Of a stretch of DNA of 64,000 nucleotides, positions 1-11,975 are shown piece by piece. A model generated the notes under the pieces. The model was not told the DNA's origin. It searched no databases and worked only from the letters and a program-made list of their open reading frames with translations. Every line of letters starts with the position of its first letter. Position 1 is the stretch's first letter. Origin of the DNA: Bagarius yarrelli (lineage: Eukaryota; Chordata; Actinopteri; Siluriformes; Sisoridae); NCBI GenBank assembly GCA_005784505.1, contig VCAZ01000131.1:472503-536502 (forward strand), in the 5' to 3' direction. The position numbers and the translations under genes were made by a program.

Positions 1-683
1 GAGTCTGGGATTACAGTTGCAGCTGTGATACCGGTGCTGCGAGCTCGCGATGGTGCTGGAAGAGACTGACACATAGAAGAAGATTGAACTGAAGAAAATA
101 ATAATAATAAATGAAAAAAAAAAATCAGCTACAGATAAACAGAGAAAAGTTACACACTCCACGCCAGGGGATCTGCTCAGACAACCTGCTTCAAAACATG
201 TAATGCGTTCTGCCAATGAAAACATCTGATCGCGCGTTCCTATTAATAGGTCAGCCAATAAAACTTTATAGACGTTGGATCAGTTAGTGAAACTGTTAAA
301 ATGCAAATTAATATTCTAAAAATATTTCTATTAAAATATCATCATTTCATAATTATCTTACAAAGTTATCATATTTGCGTGCTGGAATTTTTAGTATTGT
401 TAATCACAATGATGTCTTTTCTGTTTTTAATTGAAAAAAAAGATTGAAATGAGCTTGAATTTAAAAAGTAAACCATACATTACTATATTTGGATATTTCT
501 TTTCTATATTTACTAAACATTTTTACCCCAAATTAGTTTATCCTCCACATGAGTTGAAGCAGATGCCATATAATGTCTCAAATGGAGTTTACCCATGTGT
601 ACTCAAAGTGTCACATGATCAGACTGTAAATACAGCTGCTTCTGAAAGATTGTGAATTTTGTCTAGGTCTAATCACACGTCTA
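1..683. other. AT-rich intronic sequence, no feature recognised
   Basis: No repeat family or coding signal is recognisable. The short open frame at 431-655 lacks family motifs, and its starts and stops look like chance in AT-rich DNA. Confidence 0.5.
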
Positions 684-1054
<371 letters not shown>

Positions 1055-1063
1055 ATATTATTG

Positions 1064-1130
1064 TGACTGAATGATCAAATCCCCACAGTCACATGCCACA
1101 ATCCAGTGGAAAGAGTTTCCAGAAGTGTGA
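1064..1130 (+). mobile_element. Tc1-like transposase C-terminal scrap
   Basis: The stretch 'gaatgatcaaatccccacag' through 'agagtttccagaagtgtga' matches the end of a Tc1-like transposase gene (a WAQIP-like segment, then NLVESLP-like). The same segment occurs at about 18700-18760. It directly abuts the TCTA array. Confidence 0.6.
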
Positions 1131-2140
1131 ATATTAATCTAGAAGAAAGAGTGAGACTAACATTTAGAATAGGAAGTTCAAAAGCACATATAAATGTAAT
1201 GATCAGATGTTTTTCTAATATCTTTTGTCTACTTAGTATACGTATTGTAATTTATTGTTGATTCCAAAATCTCTTCTTCAAAGATTTAGCCATGTTAACT
1301 CTATTATCGAGTGGCCATTCGTCACATTTATCATTCACGTGTGTGAAAAGGGCACATCTATATAAATTTACACCCTGTCCCCACCCGCACCCACCAAAAG
1401 GTTGACAGCATTTCGACTGGAATTTCCATGACATTATCTAGTAATTTACCAATTTGTCGTGCGGCGTCGATAGAGCATTGCTCTGCCTGTCAGAGATAAC
1501 GTCACTCACGCTCGGCAATTAAAAACTCTTTCAGCCTGGAACTCGACATCCCTGCCAACTCTGTCACTGCCATCATTTTGGCGTTGGAGGAGGTAGATTA
1601 AGCCATGTGCTTTAGAAACTCAAGCATGTCATTAATAAGACTGTCTGCATGGGGGCTTACAGCGGATGTCATCCTGTTGATGAAGCAACCCCCTCCGATT
1701 GGCGGATGGTTATCATAGGTACACGGGTTCGGATGCTGGGATTCTCAAATGATAATTTGTTTGGTTTGATGTTGTTGATATTTCTACAGGGTTTATACTG
1801 TATGTTTCCCAGATTTATATAGCACATGTTAAGCTAAGTTTCTTATTGGCCCATTTTTAGAAGGTTAATAGCTGCTTCGTAATTTGATTTAGTCAGGATT
1901 TGATTATGTTTAAGCCTATTATAATAAGGTCCATATGGCGGTACCATGGGATAGAAAACCCTTTTGACGAGTTCTCACCCAGAATAACTTATTTCATAGT
2001 AGGCGGTTCATTAATTTCAGGTTGTATTGTGTGCTTTATATTGCTGGATAACAGAGCAACCTGGGAACTGGTCTTCCTGGTCTTCCAATCAAAAACTGTT
2101 TGAGCCACCACTGCCCCGATATGCGCTGTATAGCCATATA
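1131..2140. other. unique intronic sequence
   Basis: No interspersed repeat recognised. The part around 1450-1720 is less AT-rich than its surroundings and contains no frame with family motifs. Confidence 0.45.
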
Positions 2141-2300
2141 GTGGGATGTAGTAGCACTGTGGTTAATGTGTTGGACTGCTGATTAAATCATAAGATCAGG
2201 GGGTTTAATCCCCAGCACCTGTAAGCTACCTCAGCTGGGCCCCTGAGCAAGGCCCTTAACTCATTAAAATTCACTCTGCCAAATGCAATAAATATAAATG
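2141..2300 (+). mobile_element. tRNA-derived SINE, internally deleted (family description here)
   Basis: This is one of about 40 copies of the main SINE in the window. Full copies are about 185-195 bp. The head is tRNA-like with an A-box-like GTGGTTAAGGTGTTGGAC and a B-box-like GGTTCGATTCC. The body carries CACTGCTGGGCCCCTGAGCA and CCCTTAACCCCCAATTGCTC. The 3' part (GTAAGTCGCTCTGGATAAGG, then CGTCTGCCAAATGCTGTAAA) resembles the conserved tail of teleost V-SINEs. In this copy the segment between the Pol III head and the tail is shortened. These copies are moved by a LINE in trans and do not encode protein. Confidence 0.85.
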
Positions 2301-2645
2301 TTTCACTTAGCTAATGAAATCTTAGGGAAGTGATTGCATATCTGGCTATTAGGAATGCTTTTTTTGCCACAGCATCTTCTTTTAAAGAAATTTGATAACT
2401 GTGGCCTGTTCGGCAAAATACCCTCCAGATGGTGCATGGAACAATAACTGTATTTACGCACCAGACCGAACTGCAAGTAAACGTTTTGCAGTTATTTGTC
2501 TTCGTCTAATTGTTAAAATACACTGAATGCCTTGTGAATGTAACTTGCGAAAATATCAATGTTTTACACTCCAAAAAAATAATAAATAAATAAATAAAAT
2601 AGCTTTTTCTTTAAATGAGCCATAGTTTATATTTTCGCTTTCTGT

Positions 2646-2770
2646 TTGGAAGATTCAATTTCTTGCACCACCAAACTGCCAATGCTGGGCCCCTGAGTGA
2701 GGCCCTCAACTTTGTGTCTTAAAAAAATAAGATACCCTGGATAAGGGGTGTCTGCCAAATGCTAAAAATG
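2646..2770 (+). mobile_element. SINE fragment, 5'-truncated
   Basis: It starts inside the head at TTGGAAGATT and runs through GCTGGGCCCCTGAG to CTGCCAAATGCTAAAAATG. The loss of the 5' end fits incomplete reverse transcription. Confidence 0.75.
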
Positions 2771-2792
2771 TTTCTATAAGATAATTGATACA

Positions 2793-2962
2793 TTTGTATT
2801 TGCAGCATTTGGCAGAGGCCGTTATCCGGGGCGACTTACAGAGCAATTGGGGGTTAAGGGCCTTGCTCAGGGACCCAGCAGTGGTGGTTTGGTGGTACTA
2901 GGAATCGAAACCCTGGTCTTTCTGGTATCAGTCCAACACCTTAACTACTAAGCCACCACTTC
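2793..2962 (-). mobile_element. SINE copy, near full length
   Basis: The reverse-complement tail (GCATTTGGCAGAGGCCGTTA) comes first and the head (CCTTAACTACTAAGCCACCA) last. The section normally reading ATTTATCTC..ATACAACT is missing. Confidence 0.85.
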
Positions 2963-3699
2963 AGATAGAAAGGAAACGCTTAGCATTTTCACAAACGTGA
3001 AACAATAACTTTCACCTTAAATATAAAAAAATTAATTACTCGATGTGGGAGAATTAACGATATTTGCGGAATGTTTTGTTCCTCTTGCCTGCCATCAGCT
3101 AAAAACTAATATATTTTTTTCCTTTTTTTAAATATTGTATTTTCATAAAACATTTCTTTATAAGCCGCACACCTTTCTGAAGATACAGACGTTTTCTACC
3201 TAAGCTCTGAAGAGGTGCTCACCATGATTGCATTGATTGCCTACTTTTAATCTCGTCCTAATTGGTTGTCAACAAGTCTGTTGAGACTGAAGTGTAATAA
3301 TAATCGTGAGTTTTTAGGGCAAAGCACAAAAGAAAATCCTCGCCAAATCCGCCAAATTCTGCTGAGGAGAGAGGATTGTTTTTTCCTATTCCGGGTCGGT
3401 TATTGTTTGTCATGACTGTTCCGGATAATCAATTTTTCATTATTGTAATAATGTGATTTGAAAGCTGTTAACTTTTTTTTTAATTAATGGAGCTAAAACA
3501 AGAACAGATGGAGCAATTAATTTGTTGCAAATCTTTATTGTTTTCAGAAATACATGTGTTGATTTTTGTTTCTTAGCGATTTGGAAGTCATTTTACATCT
3601 AGATATTTGGCAAGCAAGAAAATCTAAGATGTGAACTATAATAATAGTTTTTTCCAGCTTTGGCTGTTATTCTTTCCAGTTTTTAATGTGCTATGGGGA

Positions 3700-3966
3700 A
3701 GCAGTAGCACAGTGGTTGGAAGTGGTGGCTCATAGTTAAGGTGTTGGACTACCAACCCGAAGATTGTGGGTTCAATTCCCAGCTCCACCAAGCCACCACT
3801 GTTGGGCCTCTGAGCAAGGCCCTTAACCCCTGTTGTATAAATAAGATAAGGGCGTCTGCCAAATGCTGTAAAGGTAAATGTAAGGTGTTGGACTGCTAAT
3901 TGGAAGATCGAGGTTCGATTGCCAGAGCAAGGGGCCCCTTATACCCTAATTGCTTAGTTATATAAA
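3700..3966 (+). mobile_element. outer SINE interrupted by a second SINE
   Basis: Bases 3700-3720 are a SINE start (GCAGTAGCACAGTGGTT) and 3881-3966 its continuation (TAAGGTGTTGGACTGCTAAT...). The break falls exactly where the inner copy lies, inside the motif GTGGTTAAGGTG. Confidence 0.8.
3721..3880 (+). mobile_element. inner SINE copy nested in the 3700-3966 SINE
   Basis: This copy belongs to the subgroup with CCAACCCGAAGATTGTGGG in its head, also seen at 30026, 31774 and 48208. It ends at the AAATGCTGTAAAGGTAAATG tail. Confidence 0.85.
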
Positions 3967-4049
3967 AGTTTATAGTTTGACATAGTTAATTTTTATAGTT
4001 TTAATCCAGTCCCAGCAAATAACCACCTTAGATCCTTACATTTCACTTG

Positions 4050-4152
4050 AAGTTAAGAGTCAAGGGTCATCCTCGGGGGCCCATCTTGTTAGTGCTGGGA
4101 ACTGAACCCATGATCTACCAATCGGCAGTCTATCTTAACCACTAAGTTACCA
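4050..4152 (-). mobile_element. SINE head fragment
   Basis: Only the head and body remain, in reverse (TGCTGGGAACTGAACCCATG, then CTTAACCACTAAGTTACCA). The V-like tail is missing. Confidence 0.65.
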
Positions 4153-4338
4153 GTGATCCTACCACTGGTTTGTAATCAACGTTTAAATCTGGTCTATAAA
4201 CCTATTTATTTTAATTTAGACTATTAATATTTATTTATATGTTTTTACTATTAATAAATTTTTGTTTCGGATTATTAATGAAAAAAACGTCTTCAACTGT
4301 TCGCCACAAATTTTTATCAATCTATCAATCAGTTTGCA

Positions 4339-4491
4339 GGGAAGTCGTAGCACAGATTTCCGACTGCTAATTGGGAAGATCAGGCTTCGATTCTTACTTC
4401 TTAGTTGCCACTGTTGGGCCCCTGAGCAAGATCCCTTTACCTCCTAATTGCTCAGATGTATAAAATCGCTATGGATAAGGGTGTCAAAGTT
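4339..4491 (+). mobile_element. SINE copy, degraded
   Basis: Head GGGAAGTCGTAGCACAG, body CACTGTTGGGCCCCTGAGCA, tail CGCTATGGATAAGGGTGTCA. The AGGTGTTGGAC block of the head is deleted. Confidence 0.8.
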
Positions 4492-4770
4492 TAACTCCAT
4501 CGTTTATACTAAAAACACTGAAATTCAATCTCTTGTTTAATTTGGATTTATCCGACTTTTCTAGCTAACAGATGAAACGGTGAAATGCTAAGCTAAGTAG
4601 ACTTTTCAAGTTCAAGTTCGAGTTACTGATGTATAATCTGTAATCCACCTCCTTGATGCTAAATTTGCTCAGATTACTTCAAAATTGCATTTTTTGGTTT
4701 ATCAACAATTCCCCAGATGTTCACATTCAATTGTAGGTCCATCCTGGAGCAAAGTAACTTCCTGATATAT

Positions 4771-4967
4771 TTACATTAACATATACAGCATTTGGCAGAC
4801 GTCCTTATCCAGAGCGACTTACATTTATCTCTTTCATACAAGTGAGCAATTGGGGGTTAAGGGCTTTGCTCAGGGGCCCAGCCGTTATGGCTTGGTGGAG
4901 CTGGAAATCGAACCCACAATCTTAGGGTTGGTAGTCCAACACCTTAACCATGAACCACCATTTCCCC
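4771..4967 (-). mobile_element. SINE copy, full length
   Basis: The tail lies first (TACAGCATTTGGCAGACGTC) and the head last. It belongs to the subgroup whose anticodon-region equivalent reads CCAACCCTAAGATTGTGGG when complemented. Confidence 0.9.
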
Positions 4968-5618
4968 ATGATATCCTCACAGGAATTCACTCCCAGTTTT
5001 CTCCTTTTTGTTAATTAGAAAAAAAAACCTCTTGCAACACTATTATGTTTGCAGTCCAATAATTACCTTCCATCCTTTGGCGTAAGTGTTTTTATCGATT
5101 AAATAATTGCTTTATTCGGTTGGAAAATTTCTTGCAATTGAGAATAATTGTCATTCCGTTTAGTGCTTGTAAAGAAACGCAGTGATCTGCTTCTCATGAT
5201 GTCGACTGTTTTCTTCAGGTCGTGTACAGACTTTTAAAAACTTTTTTTTTTTTTTTTTTTTTTCAGCTGATGTTTCTTCTAAAGTAATTAACATCTCATT
5301 TGTCTGCCATCACGCTGCTGTCGGAAGATGTGTAGCTTCGGAGTAGGAGTTTTTACTTTTTCTTCTGTTTACCCGAAATTGTGCAGGAACAAGAGGCAAT
5401 CAGGACATATTTACAGTATCAGCTGCTCATCCGTTTTAATTGCCGACAGTCGGGAAAATTATCTCTCATTCTTAAGTTATGGCATCCAGCTGAAGGGCAT
5501 TCGGGATTAAAAATGGCTCCATTTACATCTTTTTTTTTCTGAGGGCGGGCTTGATTAAACAGGTAAACATGCATATTGTTGGATTTTACTTGAAAAAAAA
5601 AAAAGTTCTTAACAAATG
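4968..5618. other. unique AT-rich intron with a T run
   Basis: A run of about 23 T lies at 5241-5263. The open frame at 5328-5510 has no recognisable motif. Confidence 0.45.
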
Positions 5619-5629
5619 AAATTCCAATT

Positions 5630-5878
5630 TTGTAGCTTTGAATATGAGATTTGGCTTCATTCAGCTACAATAGTATTAGAGAGATCAGACACTAACATCA
5701 GGTAAGGATGTCTGGGGTGCAGTCGAAGTTCCAGTTCATCCCAAAGGTGTTCAGTGGTGTTAACATCAGGGCTTTGAGCAGAAGAGTTACGTTTTTAAGT
5801 GCTATGCAACATTTTGTAGAGGAACCACATATGAATCTGATACTCAGGTGACCACAAACTTTTGGCAATATAGATAAA
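5630..5878 (-). mobile_element. internally deleted Tc1-like transposon
   Basis: On the minus strand 5640-5784 decodes to the Tc1 C-terminal block HLWDELELRLHP with following SDLSNTIVAE. Bases 5800-5878 end in ACTTTTGGCAATATAG, a terminal sequence I recognise from fish Tc1-like elements. The catalytic core is absent, so this is a dead relic. Frameshifts and substitutions are present. Confidence 0.75.
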
Positions 5879-5879
5879 G

Positions 5880-6952
5880 TATAACACTCACGTTGTAGGT
5901 ATTCGAGTACTTTTGGACTATGGAACTTTTTTTTAATCTATATCTGATGTTATAGATGACAGGATAATGGATTCGCTGATAACATGTATGAATAACAAGA
6001 TATCGAGTTTATTTACTAGAACGATGTTTAAGCTCTTAGTGCATCAGCGTATATTCAGTTTCCAAACAAAGTGCATTTATTCCAAAAGGTTTTGTCTTCT
6101 TACTTTATTCATGCGAAAGTATGTATCCGTATTGGATCTTTTCGTTCAACAAGCTATTAGCGAGCACTTAACAAATGGGTCCAAGCTCGATTGATTTTGA
6201 TTGGTTATGGTTATGGCTTTAAATCTCTTCCATTAAGAAAAAAAACCAACATGGATTTACTCAGCGGACATGTTGCACTGTGGTGTCTCGAGCGCAGCTT
6301 TGTTCCAGTAACACAAGCACTTGTTTTGCCTCTGTTCTCAATGAACAATAGCGTTGCTTTGTTCCGCTGTGTTCGCTCTGGCAAGTGTTAAAGCACTCCA
6401 GCATGTCGCTGGCAGCACAAATCAGCTCTGCGTTTGTTCTCCTTATACATGATTTAGCAAGAGGTACTCATGCTCGAAGAAGTCGGCCATTTTTTTTTTT
6501 CGAACTTGACCGTAAACACAGGCTGGGGCTAAGTAGCAGTAATCGTAGAACAGATTTCTGGGCTGCTTTTGTATTACAGGAGGTCTTGTAGTACTTAAGG
6601 CTTTGCAAATCTTTATTACTGGTGGCTTTAATAGTGACTCGGATGATATACAGGCGAGAAAACTTGTTATGCAGCTACTATATATGAGCAGGTTAGACTG
6701 ATTTTCAGTAGCGGTTTCATTTATGGTTTTAGTGATTGTTTTTTTGTTTTTTATAATAATATTTGAAAAAATCCCCATTTTTTTCACATTGCTGTTCTTC
6801 AGATTTTTTTTTGATTGCCTCACCCTTTCAATACATAACCATCGTGATGAGGATAAAAGTAATTACTATGGATAAAGAATGAAATAAAACGAATAAAAGG
6901 ATAGATCGCAAGTGCAAAATCCAATCCCACAACCTTACAATATTTCACCCTG
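5880..6952. other. unique intronic sequence
   Basis: No repeat family is seen. Several short open frames overlap on both strands (5967-6823), but they lack domains and conflict with each other. Confidence 0.4.
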
Positions 6953-7140
6953 ACATTTACAACATTTGGCAGACGTCCTTATCCAGAGCGACTTACATTT
7001 ATCTCATGTACATAACTAAGGATTTGGGGGTTAAAGGCTTTGCTTAGGTGCCCAGCAGTGGTAACTTGGTGGTGCTGGGAACCGAACTCCGATCTTCCAA
7101 TTAGCAGTCCAACACCTTAACCAGTGTGCTAGCACTTCCC
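6953..7140 (-). mobile_element. SINE copy, full length
   Basis: Tail ACAACATTTGGCAGACGTCC through head CCTTAACCAGTGTGCTAGCA, with intact body and both promoter-box remnants. Confidence 0.9.
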
Positions 7141-7395
7141 TCACTTACCACTTCTCTTATTCTTACTTTATTTTCTGAAAAGGTTGTTGCGAATTGTTCT
7201 AACCCTATATATCATTAATGAACATCATAAATCAAGAAATTTCTAAAACTGTGTATCAATTTGCAGCAGTCCAGCAGATAATTGGTATTTATATTTTGGT
7301 AGGCCAAATGTTTAATCTGTTTTTCTAAACACAATTAATGAACCCTCTAATTTTCATGGCTTTAGTCATTGTAGCTGGCAGCATTAGCATAATAA

Positions 7396-7397
<2 letters not shown>

Positions 7398-7457
<60 letters not shown>
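7398..7457. repeat. (TA)n microsatellite
   Basis: About 60 bp of alternating TA, followed by AT-rich sequence. Confidence 0.95.
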
Positions 7458-7460
<3 letters not shown>

Positions 7461-7521
7461 AAAAATATATCGTTATTGTGATTATATTTTTAATATATAT
7501 CACCCAGCCCCTACTTGTAAT

Positions 7522-7522
<1 letters not shown>

Positions 7523-7565
<43 letters not shown>
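7523..7565. repeat. (AAT)n microsatellite
   Basis: About 14 AAT units shortly downstream of the (TA)n array. Confidence 0.95.
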
Positions 7566-7567
<2 letters not shown>

Positions 7568-7569
7568 TT

Positions 7570-8032
7570 AATGTTATATTGATGTGTTGTACAAGGTTAC
7601 ATTTATATTATTTTTAGTAAAATGCCTTTAGAGTTTTAATGTCATACTAAAACATTAACTCCAGAGATAATGCAAGTGAAAGACATCTTCCGCACAACTC
7701 TCAGGGAAAGGAAATACAGTAATCAATATGAACTTTAAGGTAGAGACAGGCCAATAGTGTATAGGAATCCAGGTGCCGCTGATTACCTGGCCAGATCCTG
7801 ATCCCTGTAGCAGGTAAAGCCGTAAATGGAAAATCCAGGCTGTAAATGAGTGGGACTAGTTTTACGCTTTCATCGGCTTATGCTACAGAAAGGATCAATA
7901 CTCTGAAGCCACAAGCGTGAGAAACAGAATGTAGTGGAAGCTTTTCTTCTCCCCAGATAACAACAGCTATAGTGGTTCGACTGGACAAGAATTTTCCAAC
8001 CCCCTGGTCTATTATAGACAGCAGGATTATAC

Positions 8033-8070
<38 letters not shown>

Positions 8071-8490
8071 TTCACTGACCAGTGAAAATCAAACTAAGGT
8101 TGAAGAAAGGAAATTTATCAAAATACGTGAAAAAAAATGACAGTTTTAAAATGCTGCCTCCAAGAATACAAAGAAAGTAAAACAAACAGATTGTACATGT
8201 TTTTTACATCTGGGACCTAAAACCTTGGGGACACCAAGGACTGCTTTATATTAGTCTGAGCCTCAGACATCACACCCACAATCTGTTGACTAAACGTCTG
8301 ATGCAGATGGCACACTTAGCTAAAAAGTTCATAAGTTTTCAAGTCGTCCTGTGATTGGTTGAAGCGTACAATATTTCCAGGAGACGTGTCCTGCATGGAA
8401 ACAACCAAACGTAAGATGTAATTATAAAACATTAATTAAGATACATTAAATGCTGGATTCTTAAAAGTATGCAAGGTTCACAGTATAGAC
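7570..8490. other. unique intron with a long T run
   Basis: A 30-base T run lies at about 8037-8067. No gene or known repeat is recognised. The open frame at 7878-8075 reads the run as poly-lysine and is not credible. Confidence 0.45.
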
Positions 8491-8659
8491 CAGGAGTGTT
8501 CTAAAGGGTCCCGTTCCTGGATGGCCGGGGTCCTGCAGAGATTAGCTCCAACTTGCCTCAACACACCTACCTGTAAGTTTCAAGTCTACCTAGCGACACC
8601 TTGATAAGTTGGTTCCGGCCCACCGGCCCACACAGACCGAGTTTGGACACCCTCTGGTA
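8491..8659. mobile_element. hAT-like nonautonomous element, complete-looking
   Basis: It opens with a degenerate CAGGAGTGTTCTAAAGGGTC and closes with GAGTTTGGACACCCTCTG, complementary ends. Inside are TTAGCTCCAACTTGCCTCAA and CACACCTACCTGTAAG. Other copies or halves lie at 9439, 14121, 35582 and 54772. The hAT assignment rests on memory of similar fish elements. Confidence 0.6.
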
Positions 8660-8679
8660 TAGTCTGTTCAAGGGGCACA

Positions 8680-8768
8680 AAACGGAAAGTCATTGGTTGC
8701 TTTACCTGTCAGTCGTACCCCCTTTTTGGGCAGGCCTTCAAGATCATCTGCCGTCAGTTTAAAGGTCT
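8680..8768 (-). repeat. fragment of a dispersed repeat shared with 32379 and 60799
   Basis: In reverse it contains ACTGACGGCAGATGATCTTG and GCAACCAATGAC, matching the first 110 bp of the 32.4-kb copy. Superfamily unknown; probably a nonautonomous DNA element. Confidence 0.6.
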
Positions 8769-9329
8769 AGTTATGTGAGACCAGCTTTATATGATACATT
8801 TGGTGTCCTTTTTTCAGAATTTCTAATCAATTCAGCTGTCTATTAAACTGTTCTGACGATCAAAAGTTATTAAAAGTCAAGCTTAGTACTCAGAACTGAA
8901 ATTGATTCTTTGTCTTTCGGGATAAATTGTCTGACCCCCTTTAAATTCATTCAATAACAAGACCATTTTTTTTACCTACCCTGTTTTGTCCTTGTTGCTT
9001 TTTCCCTACTGGGCCCCAAACTATGATCTCACCAAACAGGGTATAAAAAAGGATTGTTTTTTTTATAGCAGGTGTGTGTGAGAGCGTTTTTTTCAAATGT
9101 ATCTGCATTCCATGCATGCCTATTGCTCCCTGCCAGTGAAAGAAGAAAGCACCCAGTTTTAAAGTTAAGTATTTTTGATAGGCACTAGTATATTGTGTTA
9201 TTTTACAGTTATTTAAGCCAGATGTTATAAGCTAAGTGAATACCTCTGAGCCTGAGGCACAATAATAGGTTAAATAGGTAAATTAATAAAGTATGTTATA
9301 CTGTTATGTATGCAGCAGTTACAGATATC

Positions 9330-9337
9330 TATTTATC

Positions 9338-9386
<49 letters not shown>

Positions 9387-9404
9387 ATATATATATATAT
9401 ATAT
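9330..9404. repeat. (TCTA)n then (TA)n microsatellite
   Basis: About 14 TCTA units pass directly into about 10 TA units. Confidence 0.95.
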
Positions 9405-9438
9405 GGTCTGTGTATTTCACCAACTACTTTTAGGTCTT

Positions 9439-9516
9439 TTTTTAGGTGTGTTGAGGCAAGTTGAAGCTAAACTCTGTAGGACACCGGCCCTCCAGGACCG
9501 AGTTCGGACACCCCTG
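9439..9516. mobile_element. right half of the hAT-like element
   Basis: TTAGGTGTGTTGAGGCAAGT to TTCGGACACCCCTG matches one half of the 8491 element, ending in its terminal ACCCCTG. Confidence 0.6.
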
Positions 9517-9711
9517 CTCAAAAGAAATCATTGTTTTGACAACGTTAAATATGATGCGGAGACAAAATACTGAATACTAATCATCAATACTAAAATACTA
9601 ATCATTTCATCTTCGTCCATTGCATCTATTGTTTATCGCGCCGTTTTTACTTCCTTTTCTGGTCAGTACGTCTACATTGGGTTGTTTTGCTGTGAATAGT
9701 GTAAATGCTGA

Positions 9712-9821
9712 TATCAGATACCGGGCAGTTTTAAAAGATGATGTAAGTGGATCGTCAAAAAAATCAGGATATAGTAACAAAATCAGAATTGGGCATCAAA
9801 TTCTGCAGTGTAAATGCGGCC
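9712..9821 (+). mobile_element. 3' part of a MITE shared with 54954-55297
   Basis: TTTTAAAAGATGATGTAAG and the terminus CTGCAGTGTAAATGCGGCC align with the right third of the complete copy at 55 kb. The left end is lost or unrecognisable. Confidence 0.7.
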
Positions 9822-11587
9822 TATATGAAGGTTTCTTTCAGTCCGCCACTCAAATACGCAGCTCTTTACCATGCATGTCATGAGAATTGCCGTTTAATCG
9901 GTTGCTTCTGAACAGATTTCCTTGCACTATTTTGTGTACAGATATTGCATCTGTTTTCCTTCTGACACTCATAACAGTAGAAGCCCACAGCCTATAAACG
10001 TGCAGTCTCTGATTGGCAGCAGACGGAACGGCATCCTTGTTGATGTGTGCTGTGAACAGAATGTTGCAACCAGAGGGCCAGGTGCTCTCTCTGCAGTGGA
10101 ATGCACTCAGGGATGCAGGGTTCCACAATGCATCTGGACACCTGTTTAAGTGCCTGGCAGGATGATAACGAGATCCTCACATCCCAACATGATCTATGTT
10201 AGAGCTTCTTGTTCACTTTATCGAAGTATTTTGGTTCTTCCTAATGTCCTTTCTTAGCACATGGCACTTTATTTACATTAGGGGTCCCCAAATTACAGCC
10301 CGCCAGCACATTTGGAAGCAAGAATAAATAAACAAATTTGCAGAATGAATAAAACATGAAAAATCAGTCAGACAGAATTAAAAGTACCGGAAACGAAGCA
10401 TTTGGTAATGCTAGGCTAGGCTAGGCTAGGCTAACTAAAATTTTGCAACAATAATCAGTCTGATGTGTGCAGGAGGGGTTAAAACAAATCTAAAGGCCCA
10501 TGCAGTTTAAGGGCCCCCAGAGACTTGTTTTATTAGTAGTACCAGTACTAGCAGTAATGTAGCAGTAATAAATTATTTCATATGGACTAAAATTGCTAGC
10601 AGCGCCAGATTGGATACAGGTGATAGACCGATAGTGAAACTGAATCATTTTTTTAAAATCTAATTTATTTTACTTATATCATATCTGTATTTTATAATAA
10701 AAGTTGGCTTTTTAAAATAAAAGTACCTTATTTATTAAGGTAGATTTGCCTACCAACAACATTCAACATAAACTAACCAGCAAGAAAATTCGGAAAACGA
10801 ACGATTAAGAATGCAGGAAATTTTACCTGAGATGAACGAGTGATTATTTTTTGCTTTTTTTTCGCATCAGTCATTTTTTACCTTTTAATATACTATATAT
10901 TGCTTACAATTTTTTGCTAATTTATCTGTGGAGTCATAACAAAATAACCAACTATTTTTAGCATTTTAATAAACACATTTAAAATTATTATTAAATAACA
11001 CAAGTCACTTGTTTTATCGTCTGTTACAGACCGTTATCGACCCCCCCACCCCCCAATTTAAAAACAACTATTTATTTATTACATAGGGTTTAATGATATC
11101 ATTAATTTAAAAAAAACTAAATAATTAAAACAATTTAATATGTTAACATTTATTTTAGTTTTTATTATTTTCATCTTTTCTTTTTTTTTTATAATTTCCT
11201 TAATTATTTTGGTTCGTTCTCTTTTTATCCAACACCGGATGGGCAGTCATGCATGTGTCCATGCTAGCTTTAAACTCGGGCTTGTTTGGAATGCATAGCA
11301 TGTAAATGTCTGTGCCAGACAGCCAGCGACCTGAGAGGCCCCAGCTGTACAGACTGAAAAGGTTCTGGTTGATTTATTTATCCCGGCTCGGTGCACTTTT
11401 ATTCACAGGACCACACGGTTTGCAGTGAAAAAGTTGCACAGATCATAATTCACTCTAACCTCAGATACGTTAACTTCACTTCAAAAATTGAGGAAACCGG
11501 TTGCCCTAAAAAATAAAAAAATGGAGTGAACTGTACTAAAAAGAGTTTAACAAGAGTAATTTCGACAATAATTTTAAGTTTGATAGA
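9822..11587. other. mostly unique intron
   Basis: Bases 10275-10320 carry a GGGGTCCCCAAATTACAGCC motif like the end of a hAT-Charlie-type element. Bases 10412-10432 hold four AGGCT pentamers. Bases 11220-11420 are less AT-rich and might be conserved. Overlapping open frames at 9850-10180 contradict each other and carry no domains. Confidence 0.4.
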
Positions 11588-11975
11588 CTCAATGCTTTTA
11601 GCAGACATCCTCATCCAGAGCGACTTACATTCATCTCTTTTATACAACTAAACAAATTGGGTTTAGGGCCTTTCTCAGGGGCCCAGCAGTGGGAAACTGG
11701 TGGAGCTGGAAATCAAACTCTTCTCTTCTCTTCTCTTCTCTTCTCTTCTCTTCTCTTCTCTTCTCTTCTGGGCCTTGCTCAGGGGCCCAGCTGTGAAAAA
11801 TTGGAGTGAGGAATTGAACTCTTCTCTTTTCTTCTCTCTTTTCTTCACCATTCCCTCCCCTTATCTCTTTTATACAACTAAACAAATAGGGTTGGGGGCC
11901 TTGCTCAGGGGCCCAGCAGTGGCGCTGGAAATCGACTTCTCTTCTCCTCTCTTCTCTTCTCTTCTCTTTTCTTTA
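11588..11975 (-). repeat. compound repeat: three SINE pieces each followed by (TTCTC)n
   Basis: A reverse SINE (11588-11717) loses its head at AATCAAACT and turns into (TTCTC)n (11718-11768). A second SINE body piece (11769-11820) again turns into a TTCTC/TTTTC tract. A third piece (about 11861-11934) turns into TTCTC a third time. The arrangement looks like local duplication of a SINE plus pentamer unit. The open frames across it are artefacts. Confidence 0.85.

Noticed and set aside
10405..10435. AGGCT pentamers as telomere-like or CRISPR-like repeats
   Set aside because: Only four to five short units, no spacers; a simple microsatellite.
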